Source: Dermatemys mawii
Lineage: Eukaryota > Chordata > Testudines > Dermatemydidae
Length of the DNA stretch: 64,000 nucleotides
Assembly (NCBI GenBank): GCA_007922305.1
Contig: ML677333.1
Location: 15,150,676-15,214,675 of the forward strand
Reading direction: 5' to 3'
The position numbers and the translations under genes are program-made. Each line of letters begins with the position of its first letter. Positions within the stretch are counted from its first letter, which is position 1. Below, in pieces: positions 48,237 through 60,564 of this stretch. The notes under the pieces are model-generated. The model was not told where the DNA came from. It did not search any database and was given only the letters and a program-made list of their open reading frames with translations.

Positions 48237-49033
48237 GTGAGTTTTCCTCAAATCTCTTTGTTAAGGACGAGATTTGTTGCATGGTTTTCCCCAAAATTTG
48301 TGAATCGCTGAAAGGACAGGTCCTGTGTCAGCTTTTGGGCTCTCCTGATTATCCTGACAATACAATTCCAACAGTAATTTCAAAGTCAATGGAGCAATGC
48401 TGACTCACACCAGTCGAGGATCTGGTGCAATATGTATAACTTTATACTGTCTGTACAATCTGGGAAAGTTAACGGCATGCTCAGATGATGAACTTGTATA
48501 TTTAGATTCACAACTGCAATATTGTTTCAAAGTTGATTTTTTGTATTTAAGTGGAGCTGAGTTTGCTGCTTTCAAGTGGTTTTTTTTAGGGGGGGGATCT
48601 TTTCATTCTCTTTGCTAGAATACAATGCAATGTTTACTTTCTCATTTTGTAACTCTCATCTCGTGTAACAATTGTGCTAGGAAAGTACTTGCTGTCTAGT
48701 TCTTTACTGAACTACCACTTTTCTGTTTGGTCTTTGTTAAAATTTCTGATAAATAACTGTCTACAGCTGTTCAAATCATGTTGCTTTTTTCTAAGTGTCA
48801 CCTTAGTGATTGTTCTCACCAATATGGGCTTTAGTTCAAAAGGAAAATAAGGTACAATAGGGCTTGTTGTTGAGTAAAGCTGAACACGTGGGCAGTGGGA
48901 AAAGAATCTGAAAAGCGAATTGCACAGGTTTAATACAGCAGCCATTCACCTCTCACTGTGAGAAAGGCCCTACAGAATTTTGGCAATATCACTGTATATG
49001 ATTTACTTTAAATAACATTTTTGTTTTCTACAG

Positions 49034-49180
49034 TTGGTGTTATTTCTTCACACACTCTCATTTGAAGCTAATCTGCATCTAAGAAACAATCAGCATGATT
49101 GTGCATGATCGTATTAACTGGGCTTTAGCTATACTCTTGCTATGGAACTGATCATAATAAATGATGGAAATATAACACGA
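49034..49180 (+). other. Candidate terminal exon with stop and AATAAA (weak)
   Basis: An acceptor with a good tract (acatttttgttttctacag) precedes 49034. Entered in phase 1 from 48236, the frame reads F then GVISSHTLI and stops at TGA (49063-49065). AATAAA lies at 49156-49161, a plausible 3'-end signal. AATAAA is common in AT-rich DNA, so this is suggestive only. Confidence 0.18.
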
Positions 49181-50230
49181 GGCCAAACACTATACTACTT
49201 TGTTGTTAAAGGCACTATAATAATTATAATTTTACTTTCATTTGATTTATATTAATTGATCTAGTCTATGAAGGAATTCTCTAAAGAATTCTTAAAATTA
49301 CAGTTCTGGAATAAAAAGAAATTTTGCTTGCAGACTGGAGATTTCTATTTCTATACAATGTAATCTTTACTTCTGTTGGAGAGGTCATTATATCCAGTTT
49401 CTATCCTCGATCCATATATGGAAATCCCACTGACACATGGAAAAAAAGTTACAAGTTAGAATTTGGCTCTGATACAAAATCAGGAAAGAACCAAACAATT
49501 TTGAAGGAATAATAATAGTTGCAAGTTTTTATCTTTGGGCATTGGTACTGAATTGATATATTAATATTTAGATGAGGTTAATAATCTTGTATCTTTTTTC
49601 TTTCCCTGTTTATAAGGACAAAATATTTAATTTATAAATCAGAAGTGAGGAACAACAGCATGAACTGAAGTAACTCAACTCTACCCTTTTCACAACTGAG
49701 GACACAAAATAATAATCGTCACTCAGCTAAATTATCACACAGAAGAACAGCAAGTCATTCATTTCCACACAAAAAAAGCACAAAAATCGGATTTCTGAAA
49801 GACTGACTGGAAGATTAAAGATCAGAAGGTTTACATTAAAGTTTGTGCCTAAAGCTTTTGGGGCTTGATTCTCCACTCCATTTACATCAGTTTTCTGTAA
49901 GTGTAACTACACTGAAATTATAACATTAGTATAAAGGGAAAATCTGGCCCAGTGGTTTAACAGATCTGGTCGCAAACATTTTGGGTCAGATCCTTAGCTT
50001 GGGTAAACAGGAAGTGCTTCACTGACTTCAATGGAGCTGTACCGATTTACAAGAGGTAACCATCTGCTATCTTTACATGGGTGGACGGTTATGTTCTTGA
50101 TAAGTTAGGGCAGCCAGAAGTTCAGGTCCCAACATCAGCATAGGGTTCAACTGAGCAGTTACGTCACATTCTCCTGCAAACTGCTTGCACAGTCTGGGAT
50201 GTTTCAGTCTGTAGGCTCAGTGAAGAGGAG
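49181..50230. other. Intergenic stretch with foldback-family words
   Basis: The region 49855-50060 holds sequences of the short dispersed family: ttgattctccactccattta, aaatctggccca, and gggtcagatccttagcttgg ... cttcaatggagctgtaccga. No gene is seen. The 62-codon frame at 49324-49512 has no motif. The last five bases, aggag, are a target duplication. Confidence 0.4.
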
Positions 50231-51019
50231 TGTAATGGGTTGGGACTCACCACCACGTGCCTCCTGCCAGACAGTCTGGGAATTAGCTCAGTTCAATGGC
50301 AGAGCGCCCTCCTCTGGTGGTGTCCTGTCAGTCTCTCCCTCTTGGTTGCCTTCTGGACGTGTGCTGCTCCTTACTTGCAGTGTCCTCTTCAGGGCACTGC
50401 CCTCCGGCAGTATCCCCAAGTCCACACTCACCCCCTTCTGGGGGCAGGGCGGGTTCACAGCAGTCTTTCACCCTTCAGCCGCAGTGGCCAACCACACCCC
50501 ACATCGAGCCCCTTCTGGCAGGGGTCTGGTGTAGTCCACCAAGGCCACTTCAGCAGCCAGGTGCAATATAAAGGGGAAAGGTTGGGGGGACCCAGGCCCG
50601 CCCTCTACTCTGGGTCCCGGCTCAGGGACCCTTTGGCGGCAGCCAGCCTGCCCTCCTTCTCTCCTCTAGTCTTTTCTGCTCTCCCTGGGCCACTTCCCCT
50701 GTGGCCCCTCCGCACCGGATGGCCCTTTCCTCAGAGCTAGCAGCCTGACAGGTACCCAGGCTGTAGGTGTGGTGTGGTGTGGTGTGGTAGCTCCTCTCCC
50801 AAGAGCCAGACCTTCCCCCTTGAAGGTCCAGGAGAGACTGACTGCCTCTCTCATGGGCAGCCTTCTTATAGTGCCTAGCCAGTCCCTGATTGGCTGGCTA
50901 CAAGTTTGGCCCTGACTGGCTTGCAGTAGGCCCTTTTTTTATTGGCTGACAGCCCACGCAGCCTCTCTGGCCTACTCTTGCCCACTGTGACATGGGAGTG
51001 GGGCAGTCGCCCCACTACA
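50231..51019 (+). mobile_element. Solo LTR, GC-rich family A, with exact target duplication
   Basis: 789 bp, starting TGTAATGGGT and ending GTCGCCCCACTACA, between identical aggag pentamers at 50226-50230 and 51020-51024. TATAAA lies at 50567-50572 on the plus strand. Its left part (gtgcctcctgcc, gggaattagctc, gagcgccctcctctg) and right end are shared with the copies at 865-1550 and, reversed, 28195-28865. It is about 100 bp longer than those, partly through the GGTGT microsatellite. It is a solo LTR, with no pol or env-like sequence adjacent. The frames of up to 166 codons inside are non-coding. Confidence 0.9.
50766..50788 (+). repeat. (GGTGT)n microsatellite
   Basis: About 4.6 units of ggtgt lie inside the LTR at 50231-51019, probably expanded after insertion. 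Confidence 0.9.
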
Positions 51020-51139
51020 AGGAGACATCAGTGAGAGTTGTAACTCATTCTGTCCCTGATGCCCAGATTGGCTCAGCAACCTCCTCAGTCCCCAGAAGAG
51101 CCTTTCAGGAGTGGGGTATTGGATAAATGGGCTGTGCAT

Positions 51140-52514
51140 TATAGAATCATAGCAATGTAGGGCTAGAAAGAACCTTGAGAGATCTAGTCCAGCCCTCCCC
51201 ATCTTAAATGTGCCCCAAATTGAACACAATACTCTAGCTGAGGCCTTACCAGTGCTGAATAGAATGGGTCAATCACCTCCCATGTTTTATATACAATACT
51301 CCTGTTCAGACTCTTCAGAATGTTAGCTTTTTTTGCAATGAATCACATTGTTCCCTCATCGCCAATTGGTGATCCATTATAACTCCTACATTATTGTCAG
51401 CCAGTTATTCCCCATTTTGTAGTTGTGCATTTGATTTTTTTCTTGTGTAGTGTTTTGCACTTTTCTTCAATGAATTTTATCTTACTGATTTAAGTCCATT
51501 TCTTCAGTTCATCAACATCACTGTGAAATCCAAAGTGTTTGCAAATCGCCCCCCACCCCCATCCTCCGGTTGCTGTCATCCATTCATTTTATAAGCCTAC
51601 TCTTCGCTTCATTATCCAAATTATTAATTAACATAGACCTCTGTGTGACCCCACTGGATACAACATCCCAATTTGACAGCAAACCGTTTATAACTACTCT
51701 TTGAGTACTGTCTTTCAACCAGCTATGCACCCTCCTCATCCTAATGTCATCTAAACCACATTTCCCCAGTTTGCTTATGAAAACGTCATGTGATATTGTG
51801 TCAAAAGCATTACTAAAATCAAGACATATTACTTCTACTGCTTCCCACACCCAGTAGGCCAGGAATCCTGTCAAAGAAGGAAATTAGGTTGGTTTGGCAT
51901 GATTTGTTCTTGATAAATCCATGTAGGCTATTACTTATTACCTTATTATCCTCTAGGTGCTCATAAGTTGGTTGATTAATAATTTGTTCCAGTATCTTTC
52001 CAGATATCAAAGTTAGGCTGAGTGGTCTATAATTCCCTGGATCCCCTTTGTTCTTTTTTTAAAAGATAGATGCTATGTTTGCCCTTCTCTAGCCCACCAT
52101 AAGTTCTCAAAGATGATTGCTAACAGTTCTGAGAATGCTTCAGCTAACTTCTCGAGTATCCTAGGTGAACTTTGTTAGGCCCTGCTGACTTGAATACATC
52201 TACTTAGTAAATATTCTTTAACCTGTTCTTTCCCTATTCTGGCTTTTGTTCCTTCCCCCTAGTTAATATTAATTAGGTTAAACATTTGGTCACATTTAAC
52301 TTTTTTTAGTGAAGACTGAAGCAAAATAGGCATTAAACACTTGGGCCTTCTTGATATCATTTGCTATTAACTCTCACTCCCTTCCCTGAACTTTCCTTCA
52401 TCTATCTAGTGCCCTAATGTATTTATAAAATCTCTTGCTCCCTTTTATGTCCCTTGCTAGGTGTAACTCATTTGGTGCCATAAGCTTTTGGACTTTGTCC
52501 CTACATACCTGTGC

Positions 52515-52545
<31 letters not shown>

Positions 52546-52970
52546 GCATTTAACCTTAACAATTTGTCTCTGTTTCTACTTTTTGTAGGATTCCTTTTTG
52601 ATTTTCAGGTCATTAAAGAGCTCTTGATGGAGCCATGTTGGACTCTTACTGTTCTTCCTATCTTTCCTTCACATCAGGCTAATTTGCTGTAGTGCTCTTA
52701 ATATTGTTTCTTTGAGAAACTGCCACCTCTCCTCCTCCTTCATTCCTTAGACTTTCTTCCCTTAGGATCTTATCTAGTAGCTCTCTGAGTTTGTTTAAAA
52801 TCTGTTCTTTGTAATCTATTGCCCTTATTCTGTTGCTCTCACTGCGTCCTTTCCTTAGAATCCTGAAATCTATCACTTCAGGATTATTTTCACCAAAATT
52901 GCCATGCCACCAGATGACTCCATTTGGAGAATGCAAGATATTAGACAGGGACACATAGCTATGATTCAGG
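51140..52970 (-). mobile_element. CR1 LINE, long 5'-truncated copy
   Basis: A minus-strand CR1 of about 1.8 kb whose reversed tail begins tagaatcatagcaatgtagg at about 51140. RT parts from high to low coordinates: an early ORF2 segment (52679-52954, PEVIDFRILRKGRSES); KILEQIINQ and KNKSCQTNLISFFDRI (51819-52010); VICLDFSNAFDTISHDVF (motif A) and SSGVTQR (motif B, decayed) in 51584-51874. The catalytic FADD box is lost by decay after INNLDNEAKSRLIK. Several frameshifts. A T27 tract (52519-52545) interrupts it. The endonuclease is absent. Confidence 0.88.
52519..52545 (+). repeat. Poly-T tract (27 T)
   Basis: An uninterrupted T27 inside the minus-strand CR1. On the minus strand it is a poly(A), either a slippage expansion or the scar of a small retro-insertion. 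Confidence 0.9.
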
Positions 52971-54624
52971 TGGTAAAGGGCTGTTACAAGGCAGAAGATG
53001 GGGAGGGAGGGTGAGAAGGATTATTTTTCAAAGCTAGTTAAAGAATCGGGTACTGGGGTTAGTTGGAAAGAAGCGGGGTTTGTTGGATAGAGGGAGTTAC
53101 TCTGAGTGAGTGGGTTTTATAGGAATTTGGTCCAGGATTCTTGGAGTTTTGAGCCAGTTGTAAAACACTTTTAATCAATTAGACTGTGACAAGGAAGACA
53201 TTTTTAATAAACTGTTAGCCATTTTGCTTGAGTATGCCGTAATTGCTAATGATTAAATTAAAATCTACTTCATAAAAAACAAGAGAGTGCCATTAAACAA
53301 ATACCTATGACTGGACCAGACCAATTTAGGAATGATAGCTAGGTAAAAACAAAATTAACTCTCTAATATTTTCCTACTGGAGAATTTTATTTGGTGAGAA
53401 TGACTTTACATAACGGCTGTTTGTTTGGACTATATGCAATGAGTTGGAGGCTTCAGTCCAAATTGTAACATATCTGGCACTACTTGACAACTAATAGTTG
53501 GGAATCTCAGGAGAGAGCCCAAGGAGGGAATGGATGTGGTGATTGATCTGTCTGCTTGCCTCCAGTGGTGTTTCCTCTAGACTAGGGTCATGCCATGTTG
53601 ATGGGGCTATGTGTGGAAGCTTCCATTGTCTCACTATTATCTTTGTTCTGCGGATGTACAGAGAGCTGTCTGTCACTTTTCAGCTGTATTAAATTCAACA
53701 AAGATTGGATTTTACTTGAATTAGCTGCATCAGAAACACAAATGTAATTTGTTGATCTTAGAACTATTTTTTGTTGTGACAGCTGAGGCTGTCTCAGTGA
53801 AGAGTGATAACAGTGATAAAAGGATCTAATCTATTTTTGTAGAGTGAGGAGATGAGGATGTTCAGTTTGACCCAGATACTAGCCGTAGTACAAAAACAGC
53901 AAGCCCTGTGCATGATATTTTCTTAAGTGTGGTTCTGTGATGCTGACCACTAGCTGCTTGCTATAAGGAGTGGAACAGCCACACTCAAAACGTTGGACAG
54001 ATACACATCTAGGTCTCCACTGCTGGGAGACAAAGAATGTATGCAGTAACTCATCTAGGTGTCTTTATCGCTGCTGTTTCACATTGGTAACTGTTTTACT
54101 GCAGCCCTACATCTGCTGAAAGCAAAGTTCTGCAGCTTTGTGGTTCGATATTTAAATACCTGAAGGATGTTCAGAAAAAAAGAATTCTCAACTTTGCTTA
54201 AGCAGACAGTCTTTAAAGAAATGCAAGATCTTCTATCTGGAAACAGTAATTTCATCATTAATTTTACTAGTAACACAACAACTTAATGTCAAACTTTACC
54301 TTCGCTGCTTTCATTTATGAAGGTTTTGGCTTAAAAGCAGAAATGAAAGGTATATCAAAATCCTTTGGAGTCAAAGTTTTAGTGTGTCAAAGATAGTCAT
54401 GTGAGATTTCATCTTTTAATAACTTGTTTGATTTTTCATGATTATCATGTTTAATTTTCATTACTATTTTTTCTTGTATAAAACCTTGCTTTTACATTTA
54501 TACTAATTTAAATAAATGTTAATATTCATTTCTGATATGTTATCAGTATGAAACCCCTGGTATTATAATAATATGCAAAGGCACTTTTTAAATGAATAAC
54601 TCTCTTTTATAATAGAAATTATAG
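52971..54624. other. Intergenic stretch, no gene seen
   Basis: AT-rich. Frames at 53491-53676 and 54079-54276 (61 and 65 codons, minus) have no motif. No repeat family recognised. Confidence 0.4.
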
Positions 54625-54770
54625 AAGAAGAAGCTCTCTTAGGTCATCTAGCTCTTTTCCAATGAAAGATTGTTCTTTCCTGCAGCGTCTGCATCAGTAT
54701 TTCCCTAGTGAGTTCAGTTTTAAATGTCTCAGACAGGATTTTGATAGGATTGGAACTCGGGGCTACTTGT
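54625..54770 (-). mobile_element. Old CR1-type LINE tail fragment
   Basis: The plus strand ggtcatctagctcttttcc, aatgaaagattgttctttcc, ttcagttttaaatgtctcag is the order of an old reversed CR1-type tail, like the one at 33070-33450. An exon-like segment within it (54690-54711) is therefore not accepted as an exon. Confidence 0.5.
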
Positions 54771-55079
54771 CTCCCATTTTTTTTCTCAGATCTCTTTCTC
54801 TGAATCACCCTTTAAAACAGCTTTTTAAAACACTTTTGCTGCACCAAACACTATTTTGCTGAAAAAAGAGGCACTTAATATAGAGTCTATTAAAGGTAAC
54901 TAATTTTTAACCATATTTTATTGAAATATGTCTCATTTATTATCGGGGAAGTTTTCCGGGAAGAGCAAGAATCTGTTATCTTTCTTCATGTCTTATGTAA
55001 TGCTGCATTCAGCGACTCAAGAGTTCGAGTACAAACCTTGAGGCAGTCTGTTAGGAAGCAGGGCACATCCACCAAACTG

Positions 55080-55960
55080 ATGGTGCATTCTGTACTCTGA
55101 TTTCACCAACCAATTATTAAGTGTAAACTCCTCAGGCTCTAGAACAGCTTTAATATGGAGTCACTAACAGTCCCCTTCAATACTCCGATCTGTCTGGCCA
55201 TGCAGGTGAATGTTCCTTTTGTAACAGATGGTCCTTTACACCAAGAATATTCAGGTTATTCAGGTTACTCCCACTTCCAAAGGACTACCTATTTACCACA
55301 GGTCAGTTACACATTAGATATCATGCCAAAGACAATGCTTGTAGCCAATCCTATAATAAACTACATAAAGATTTATTAAATAGGAAAAAGGAAACCCAAA
55401 AGGTATTTATAAGGTTAAGACAGACATATGTACAAAAAAGAGTTAAATCCTAGATTTCAAAAGACATTAGAGGCCTCTTAGCAATCGCTATATGTCCTTT
55501 ACATCTAACCCAGGCTATGCAGCTGGGATGTCTTGCTTATGCCTAGAAACTCTTTGTCTCCAGAGTGCAAGCAGCACAGATAATTAGTTTCTTCTTGTTA
55601 GGGGTTTTTAACTCTCTCTTGCCCAGTGAGCTGCAAACTCATCTGATGGGAGGAATCCACTTGCATGACTCATCTTCATGGGGATGAGTGAAAAGCAGAA
55701 CAATAAACATTTTTTGTTCTTTTAACAACCCATAATAGTCCATTTGGGGTTGAGGAAGCTTTTCTGTTGGAAGGACACCACACCTTCTGTTGCTGCTGAG
55801 CCCTTTGAACTAGCTAATGTCTCTCTCCTATCTGGTGATCAGTCACAGATGCTCATAATACAGCTGCACAAATATTGCCTATATTGATTGCATATGTTAT
55901 AAGTGAAAATAATGCATGCAGCCGCTCACAAGCATTCCATAAAGTCTAAACTCTAAATAT
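55080..55960 (-). mobile_element. Probable LTR-type repeat, reverse orientation
   Basis: I recall this pattern as a frequent turtle repeat: tgtagccaatcctataataa, actacataaagatttattaa, tctttgtctccagagtgcaa, cttcttgttaggggttttt. On the minus strand it contains AATAAA (rc of tttatt, about 55371) close to a TATAAAT (about 55404). Ends and target duplication could not be fixed. It has the same general layout as the LTR at 13614-14411 but no close match to it. Confidence 0.4.
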
Positions 55961-57859
55961 ATTTTAATAATTAGAATTCCTGTTTTAACAATATTAACAC
56001 AGAAATGAGCCAGGCTGATTCCAGCTACTTATTTGTCAGTGTTCAGTTGAGACTTGGGGACTTTGGTATGAGCTGGCACCTGTGTCACACCTGATTCAGA
56101 CATTTTGTTTTAATTTCCTTCCATTACAATTGTCTTGGATAGAAAATGGTAATGAAAGGGTCAGTATAAACTATGCATAAACAGAGAATGTTTGAGGTAT
56201 GTCATATTCCAATATATTTTTATCTGCATATTTTTCCATGCACACATTCTTTTTCTTAACTCTTCAAGCCAAGGAACACCGCAAATATAATAATCTGAGC
56301 TTGGCACAATAGAATTTGTTTTCGCTACTTTTTTCTTTTCATATTATTTGCTTTTGTTTCTTTTCAGCTTCAGCAGTGAGGAGAATGTGCTAAAAATGTG
56401 CGTCTGTGTGGTGTCTGGTATTTACACTTCTAGTGGACATTTCACTAGCAGCCTTTCCCATCTCTGATGCTTTATGTGGTCAGCTCTGGCTCTTCAAACC
56501 TGGCCAGCACACCGTGGGAAGACATGAATAGCTCTTGTTGTGTTAGCACACCTGTGTTTTGCTCACAGCTGTTTGGTTCACAACAAGGTTGCTGTCAGTT
56601 GTTATGAAACCTTTGCATACCACCCGCCTACTATCCACTGCTGGATAGCATTTGCTGGCACTTGCAGATGGGGATGAACTTTTTATTTTTTTTTTTCCAA
56701 AGGACACTAAGATTCTTTATGAGAATAAGTCAAATTGACACAATACCATGTTCAAAAATATTCCATTCCTCCTGTGTCAGAGATTATTAGCTCTCTTTTG
56801 GTGACGTTCAAGTGAGGTGCAGTCATAACAAGTACATTTTTTTGTGTTAATTTTACAGTGGGTTTCTTTTCCTGGTTATTAAATAGTTCTACACTGGCCA
56901 GAGTTGAGCAGTTTGGAACATTACATCAGTTCCACCACCTATTATCTGAGACACAGTCATTCATTTTTTAAATAATCTGTGTTATGATAGCAAGACTGAC
57001 AGCTTTATTTGTAGTCTTTGATGACTATCCCTTCCTTATATCCTACTGAAAAATAAATCAGAGTTTTGCAAAGAACTTGACTAGCTCAATGGATCCTAAA
57101 GGGAGATCACTAAAAGATCAATCTTCTTGTATTCCAGATGTTATAAAGTATATAAATGGGAATGAAATAATGATGGAAGAACCAAAAGTAGCTGGCAAAA
57201 ATTAGGTAGATGCTACATGAAAAAAGACAAATTAACTTAATATAAAAACTGCTTAATTTCAAAATATGGACAAAAAGTAGTCCAGCTCTGATATCACACA
57301 TTTACAGTGAACATTAGACACTGGGTAACTTGGCTTTCACTGTATCAAAAATACTTTTTAAATTCCTAGATTAGGAAGACAGCTGAACTTTTCTATGTAG
57401 TTTTATCAGCTGCATTTTGTATCTCTCCATGGCACAGTATGTGGCTGTGCTCTGAAAGCAGGACAATGTGTTTTGACAGCCCCTGGCGATGAAAACAACA
57501 GTGAGAAAAGGAAACTAGAGTGATTCAGCTTAACAGAAGCTGACTGTTGTGTAGCTGGACCATCCAAAGCATATACCATGAATAGAAAGTCTAGAATTCC
57601 ATAAGGTATTCCACCTCCAACTGTTTAAAAAAATAGAAGAGAAGCAGCTAACAGGGCTAGCTGTTATACCACCTACAGAAATCGTTGTTTTCTCTGCTAA
57701 GCAAACTGTGTGTTTGGCGGGGGAGAGGGGCTGTTGCAGTAGCAGTTGTCTGAAGTAATAGTTGATCTTCACCAAAGAAGTGAAAGAGACACCCACCCAA
57801 CCCTAAGACTTGGGGGAAGGAGAGAAAAACCCCAGACATTCTATTCTATTCAGATTTTT
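55961..57859. other. Intergenic stretch, no gene seen
   Basis: AT-rich. A pyrimidine tract ending ttgtttcttttcag at about 56366 is followed by a segment with no convincing open frame. Minus-strand frames at 57110-57301 and 57530-57839 have no motif beyond generic hydrophobic stretches. Confidence 0.4.
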
Positions 57860-58470
57860 ATACTACACTCCTCATCCTAGCATCTGAGCATCTTCCAGTA
57901 GTTCATAAAGCCATGTGACTACACGTCCATCACGTGGTGTTTGTTCTCTTATCCTCTTCCCAGTGGAAGAGGCATGTGCAGTGGAGTGTCCTGGCTGAGT
58001 AATGTGTGTTGTTTTTTTGTTTTTAATATATCTGTTGCTATGTTGTTTATGTTGAAGAAAGCAAGGTCTATGAAATGGAGTGGAAGCTGGTGAGGTTTGT
58101 GATGGCCGTGAGTTCTAGGGAAAGTTCATTCCATAGGTCTTTAGACTGCCCTCCAGTGAAGGATCTGTCTCCTGCACTAATGAACTTCACTATTATTGTT
58201 GGGAGTTCCATTGTGCAAGAGGAGCATATTTGTTGATGACAGACTTTGTCCTGGAGCTTTAGGTGATCTGAGGTCAGGCCATAGAGTGCTTTGAAGATAA
58301 GGAGTGAAATCTTGAACTTGATCTAAGGTTCTACAGGAAGCCAGTGTATCAAGTGAAGATAGCCAAGACATCATGCATGCATCCCAGGTGTGAGGCAGTA
58401 CTTGGTAGGAGATATAGGGAAGAATGTAGGTTTGGGGATCTTTCATAGACATGAGCACCAGCTCACTGTT
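57860..58470. other. Probable old interspersed repeat, family unknown
   Basis: The phrases tagggaaagttcattccata, gccatagagtgctttgaaga, taaggagtgaaatcttgaac and aggaagccagtgtatc follow an order I have seen in ancient amniote repeats, but I cannot name it. The minus-strand frame at 58177-58602 (141 codons) lies across this and the MIR-like repeat and is therefore not taken as a gene. Confidence 0.35.
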
Positions 58471-58479
58471 GTATCTGAG

Positions 58480-58665
58480 TATCTCACAATCATTATTGGA
58501 TTTTATCCTCCTAATGTCCCTGTGAGGTAGAGAAGTATTGTGGGGACCTAAGAAATCAAGTGACTTGCCCAAGGCGATAAGAGGAGTTTGTGGCCCTGAC
58601 AAGAATCTAATTCAGGTCTCTTAAGTCCTAATCCAGCATCCTAGCTACTAGATCACCTGTTTAAC
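58480..58665 (-). mobile_element. MIR-like (CORE) SINE fragment
   Basis: The plus strand contains ccctgtgaggtagagaagta, then caagtgacttgcccaaggcg and ttcaggtctcttaagtccta, the reverse complement of the MIR middle and head (gggcaagtcact core). The copy is diverged, as expected of this ancient amniote family. Confidence 0.65.
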
Positions 58666-59544
58666 CTTGAAAAATACTCTGAGTGTGGATTATTATAATC
58701 AACTCTCATGTTCAATACAAATTATTTGCATTCCTTCCATATAGCCAATTAATAAATAAAAGCAGAATAGCACCCTATTCCTGTCTGGGAGTTGAGGGTG
58801 CAGGGCTGAATGCAGGGGTCCATAAATCATGCTATTCAGATTCAGCTATTTAGCATTTGTCTATTCCTAATAGGATATTTGCAAAGTAAAATGTTTTCTA
58901 ACAGCTGTAAGGACAAGAGACTCTAAAATTTTTCCCTATGCATAATATCCATGAAATTGCATTGAATATTGTAATGATGTGTTATGCTGCCATTAGCACA
59001 CGATGAATACCTAATTTGGAAGGTTAATGAAATTGACAAGTGTGTGTACTGTATGCATATTGTCAATACTAGTTAATGGCAAATCTCTCATTTTTATTTG
59101 TAAAATTATATAAAATGGAAAGTGACAATTATTGTAACTTCATCTTTTTTGTCAGAAGTTATAGAATATATTGCAGTTATTTAAATAGGGCTGTATGTGT
59201 GTAATTTCAGTGTGTATGTAATCTTAGGATTTTTTCACATTTTTTGATTATATATATAATTTTTATACAAAAAAGATGCATGCATTATAACATGCATATT
59301 CTTTTATAGCCTATTGGGCCAACTTCATCCAGTCTAGGTGTAACTAACGGAAGGAGAACGTAGGTGCTTCACTCCCTGTTAACGAAAGGGGGTTGGTAAC
59401 AAAAGTGGTACCCCATATGTGGGCTGAACTCAGGAAGGGCCTGAGACATTGAATGAGCTTTCACAGGCAAGAGAAGCATGTAACCCACAGCAGGAGAGTA
59501 TGGGCCTTTTCCCGTGCTGATGACTAATCCACATAAAAGGTCAA
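58666..59544. other. Intergenic stretch, nothing recognised
   Basis: AT-rich DNA without open frames of note. No repeat recognised. Confidence 0.4.
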
Positions 59545-59690
59545 TGAGGCTATTACAGATGCTAGTTAGGGGAGTTAGTTCTCTAGCTCAAGTAGTGCAG
59601 GTGTGATTTTTAGAAGTGAAGTTTCTGGGTTCAAAACCTCCTGTTGGTCCAAGACCATTAAGCAGCAGTGAAGGTATTTCTCCAGAGTCC
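59545..59690 (+). mobile_element. tRNA-derived SINE fragment
   Basis: Box A-like ctctagctcaagtagtgcag and box B-like tgggttcaaaacctc are about 35 bp apart, as in a tRNA-type pol III promoter. The segment is diverged and its ends are uncertain. Cloverleaf pairing is poor, so it is not a functional tRNA gene. Confidence 0.5.
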
Positions 59691-59734
59691 TTGGGTGTCT
59701 GAGATTCTAACCCTTATGATCAGACCCTTAGTAT

Positions 59735-60090
59735 GAACTTCCTCCAACACAGATTACTGAACATCACCTAGGAATTTCTGCCAATCACTTTTGAGTTATA
59801 GCATATCTTTCAGGAAGACATCCAATCTTAATTTAAAGGTTAAGTTATGAAGAATCCACTATATCCTTAAGCAGTTCCAATGGTTGATTATCCTCACTAG
59901 TAAAAAATTGCTCTGTATTTCTAGTTTCTATTAGTCTAGCATCAGTTTGCAGGCATTAGATCTTGTTAGGCCTTTTTTCCCCTCTAGATTAAAGAGCAGT
60001 CTACTATCAACAAAATCTTCTCCCTATGTAGGTATTTACAGATTTTATGATCAAGTCACCTTTGAATCGTCTCTTGGATTAACAAAGTAG
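59735..60090 (-). mobile_element. Old CR1 LINE 3' fragment
   Basis: The plus strand tttcaggaagacatccaatc, aagaatccactatatcctta, agcagttccaatggttgatt, tctattagtctagcatcagt matches in order the reversed 3' part of CR1 (compare 39420-39520, ccaatggttaattactctca). No open frame remains. Confidence 0.65.
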
Positions 60091-60564
60091 ATTGAGCTGA
60101 TGCTGGGGTGGTACTGAGCTGGAGCTGACAGCCCAAATGGAGTGTCTGTGGTCTGGAGGTTGCAAGGCTGACCTGCCCTTTCAGCTTCCCTTCCAGACAT
60201 TGGATGGTAGCATTAAACTATGTTGAGGAAGGATTTTTGTAAAGTGAATCTGGTTGAGAGAGGCACGGCTGTCTTTGAGCTTTGGTTTGTCAGTAGTTAA
60301 TGTCAAAAGATCAGAGGCTGGGAAGGCCCATCTTGCTACACCCTGACTGGTTGCTACTGGAAATTGCTTTTTGAGTACTGGTGCTTTTCATAGGTTTCTT
60401 CTGGAAGTATGTTGCTGTCACTAATGTGGAGGTCATGTGTCTCTCTCTCAGTGTGTGTGTGTGTTGGGAGACAGACCTCCAGGACCTGGTGTTCCTGGAT
60501 CAGCTTCCAGGGTTGATTTCAATGCCAGGGGGAGAGAGGGAGAAAAAGCAGGATAGTCTATGGA
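60091..60564. other. Intergenic stretch, no gene seen
   Basis: Contains a short tctctctctcagtgtgtgtg run at about 60440-60462. The 71-codon plus frame at 60381-60596 runs into the CR1 tail that follows and is not a gene. Confidence 0.4.

Noticed and set aside
50240..50740. 166-codon plus-strand open frame, the longest in the window
   Set aside because: It lies wholly inside a solo LTR with target duplications; overlapping frames in other phases and its proline/serine-rich composition show it follows from GC-rich sequence.
54690..54711. Exon-like segment between ttctttcctgcag and gtgagt
   Set aside because: It lies in an old CR1-type tail whose consensus explains these words.
58177..58602. 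141-codon minus-strand open frame
   Set aside because: It spans an old repeat and a MIR-like SINE, so it is not a single coding unit.
59582..59645. tRNA gene
   Set aside because: Only box-like sequences are present. The stems of a cloverleaf do not pair, so a SINE remnant is more likely.
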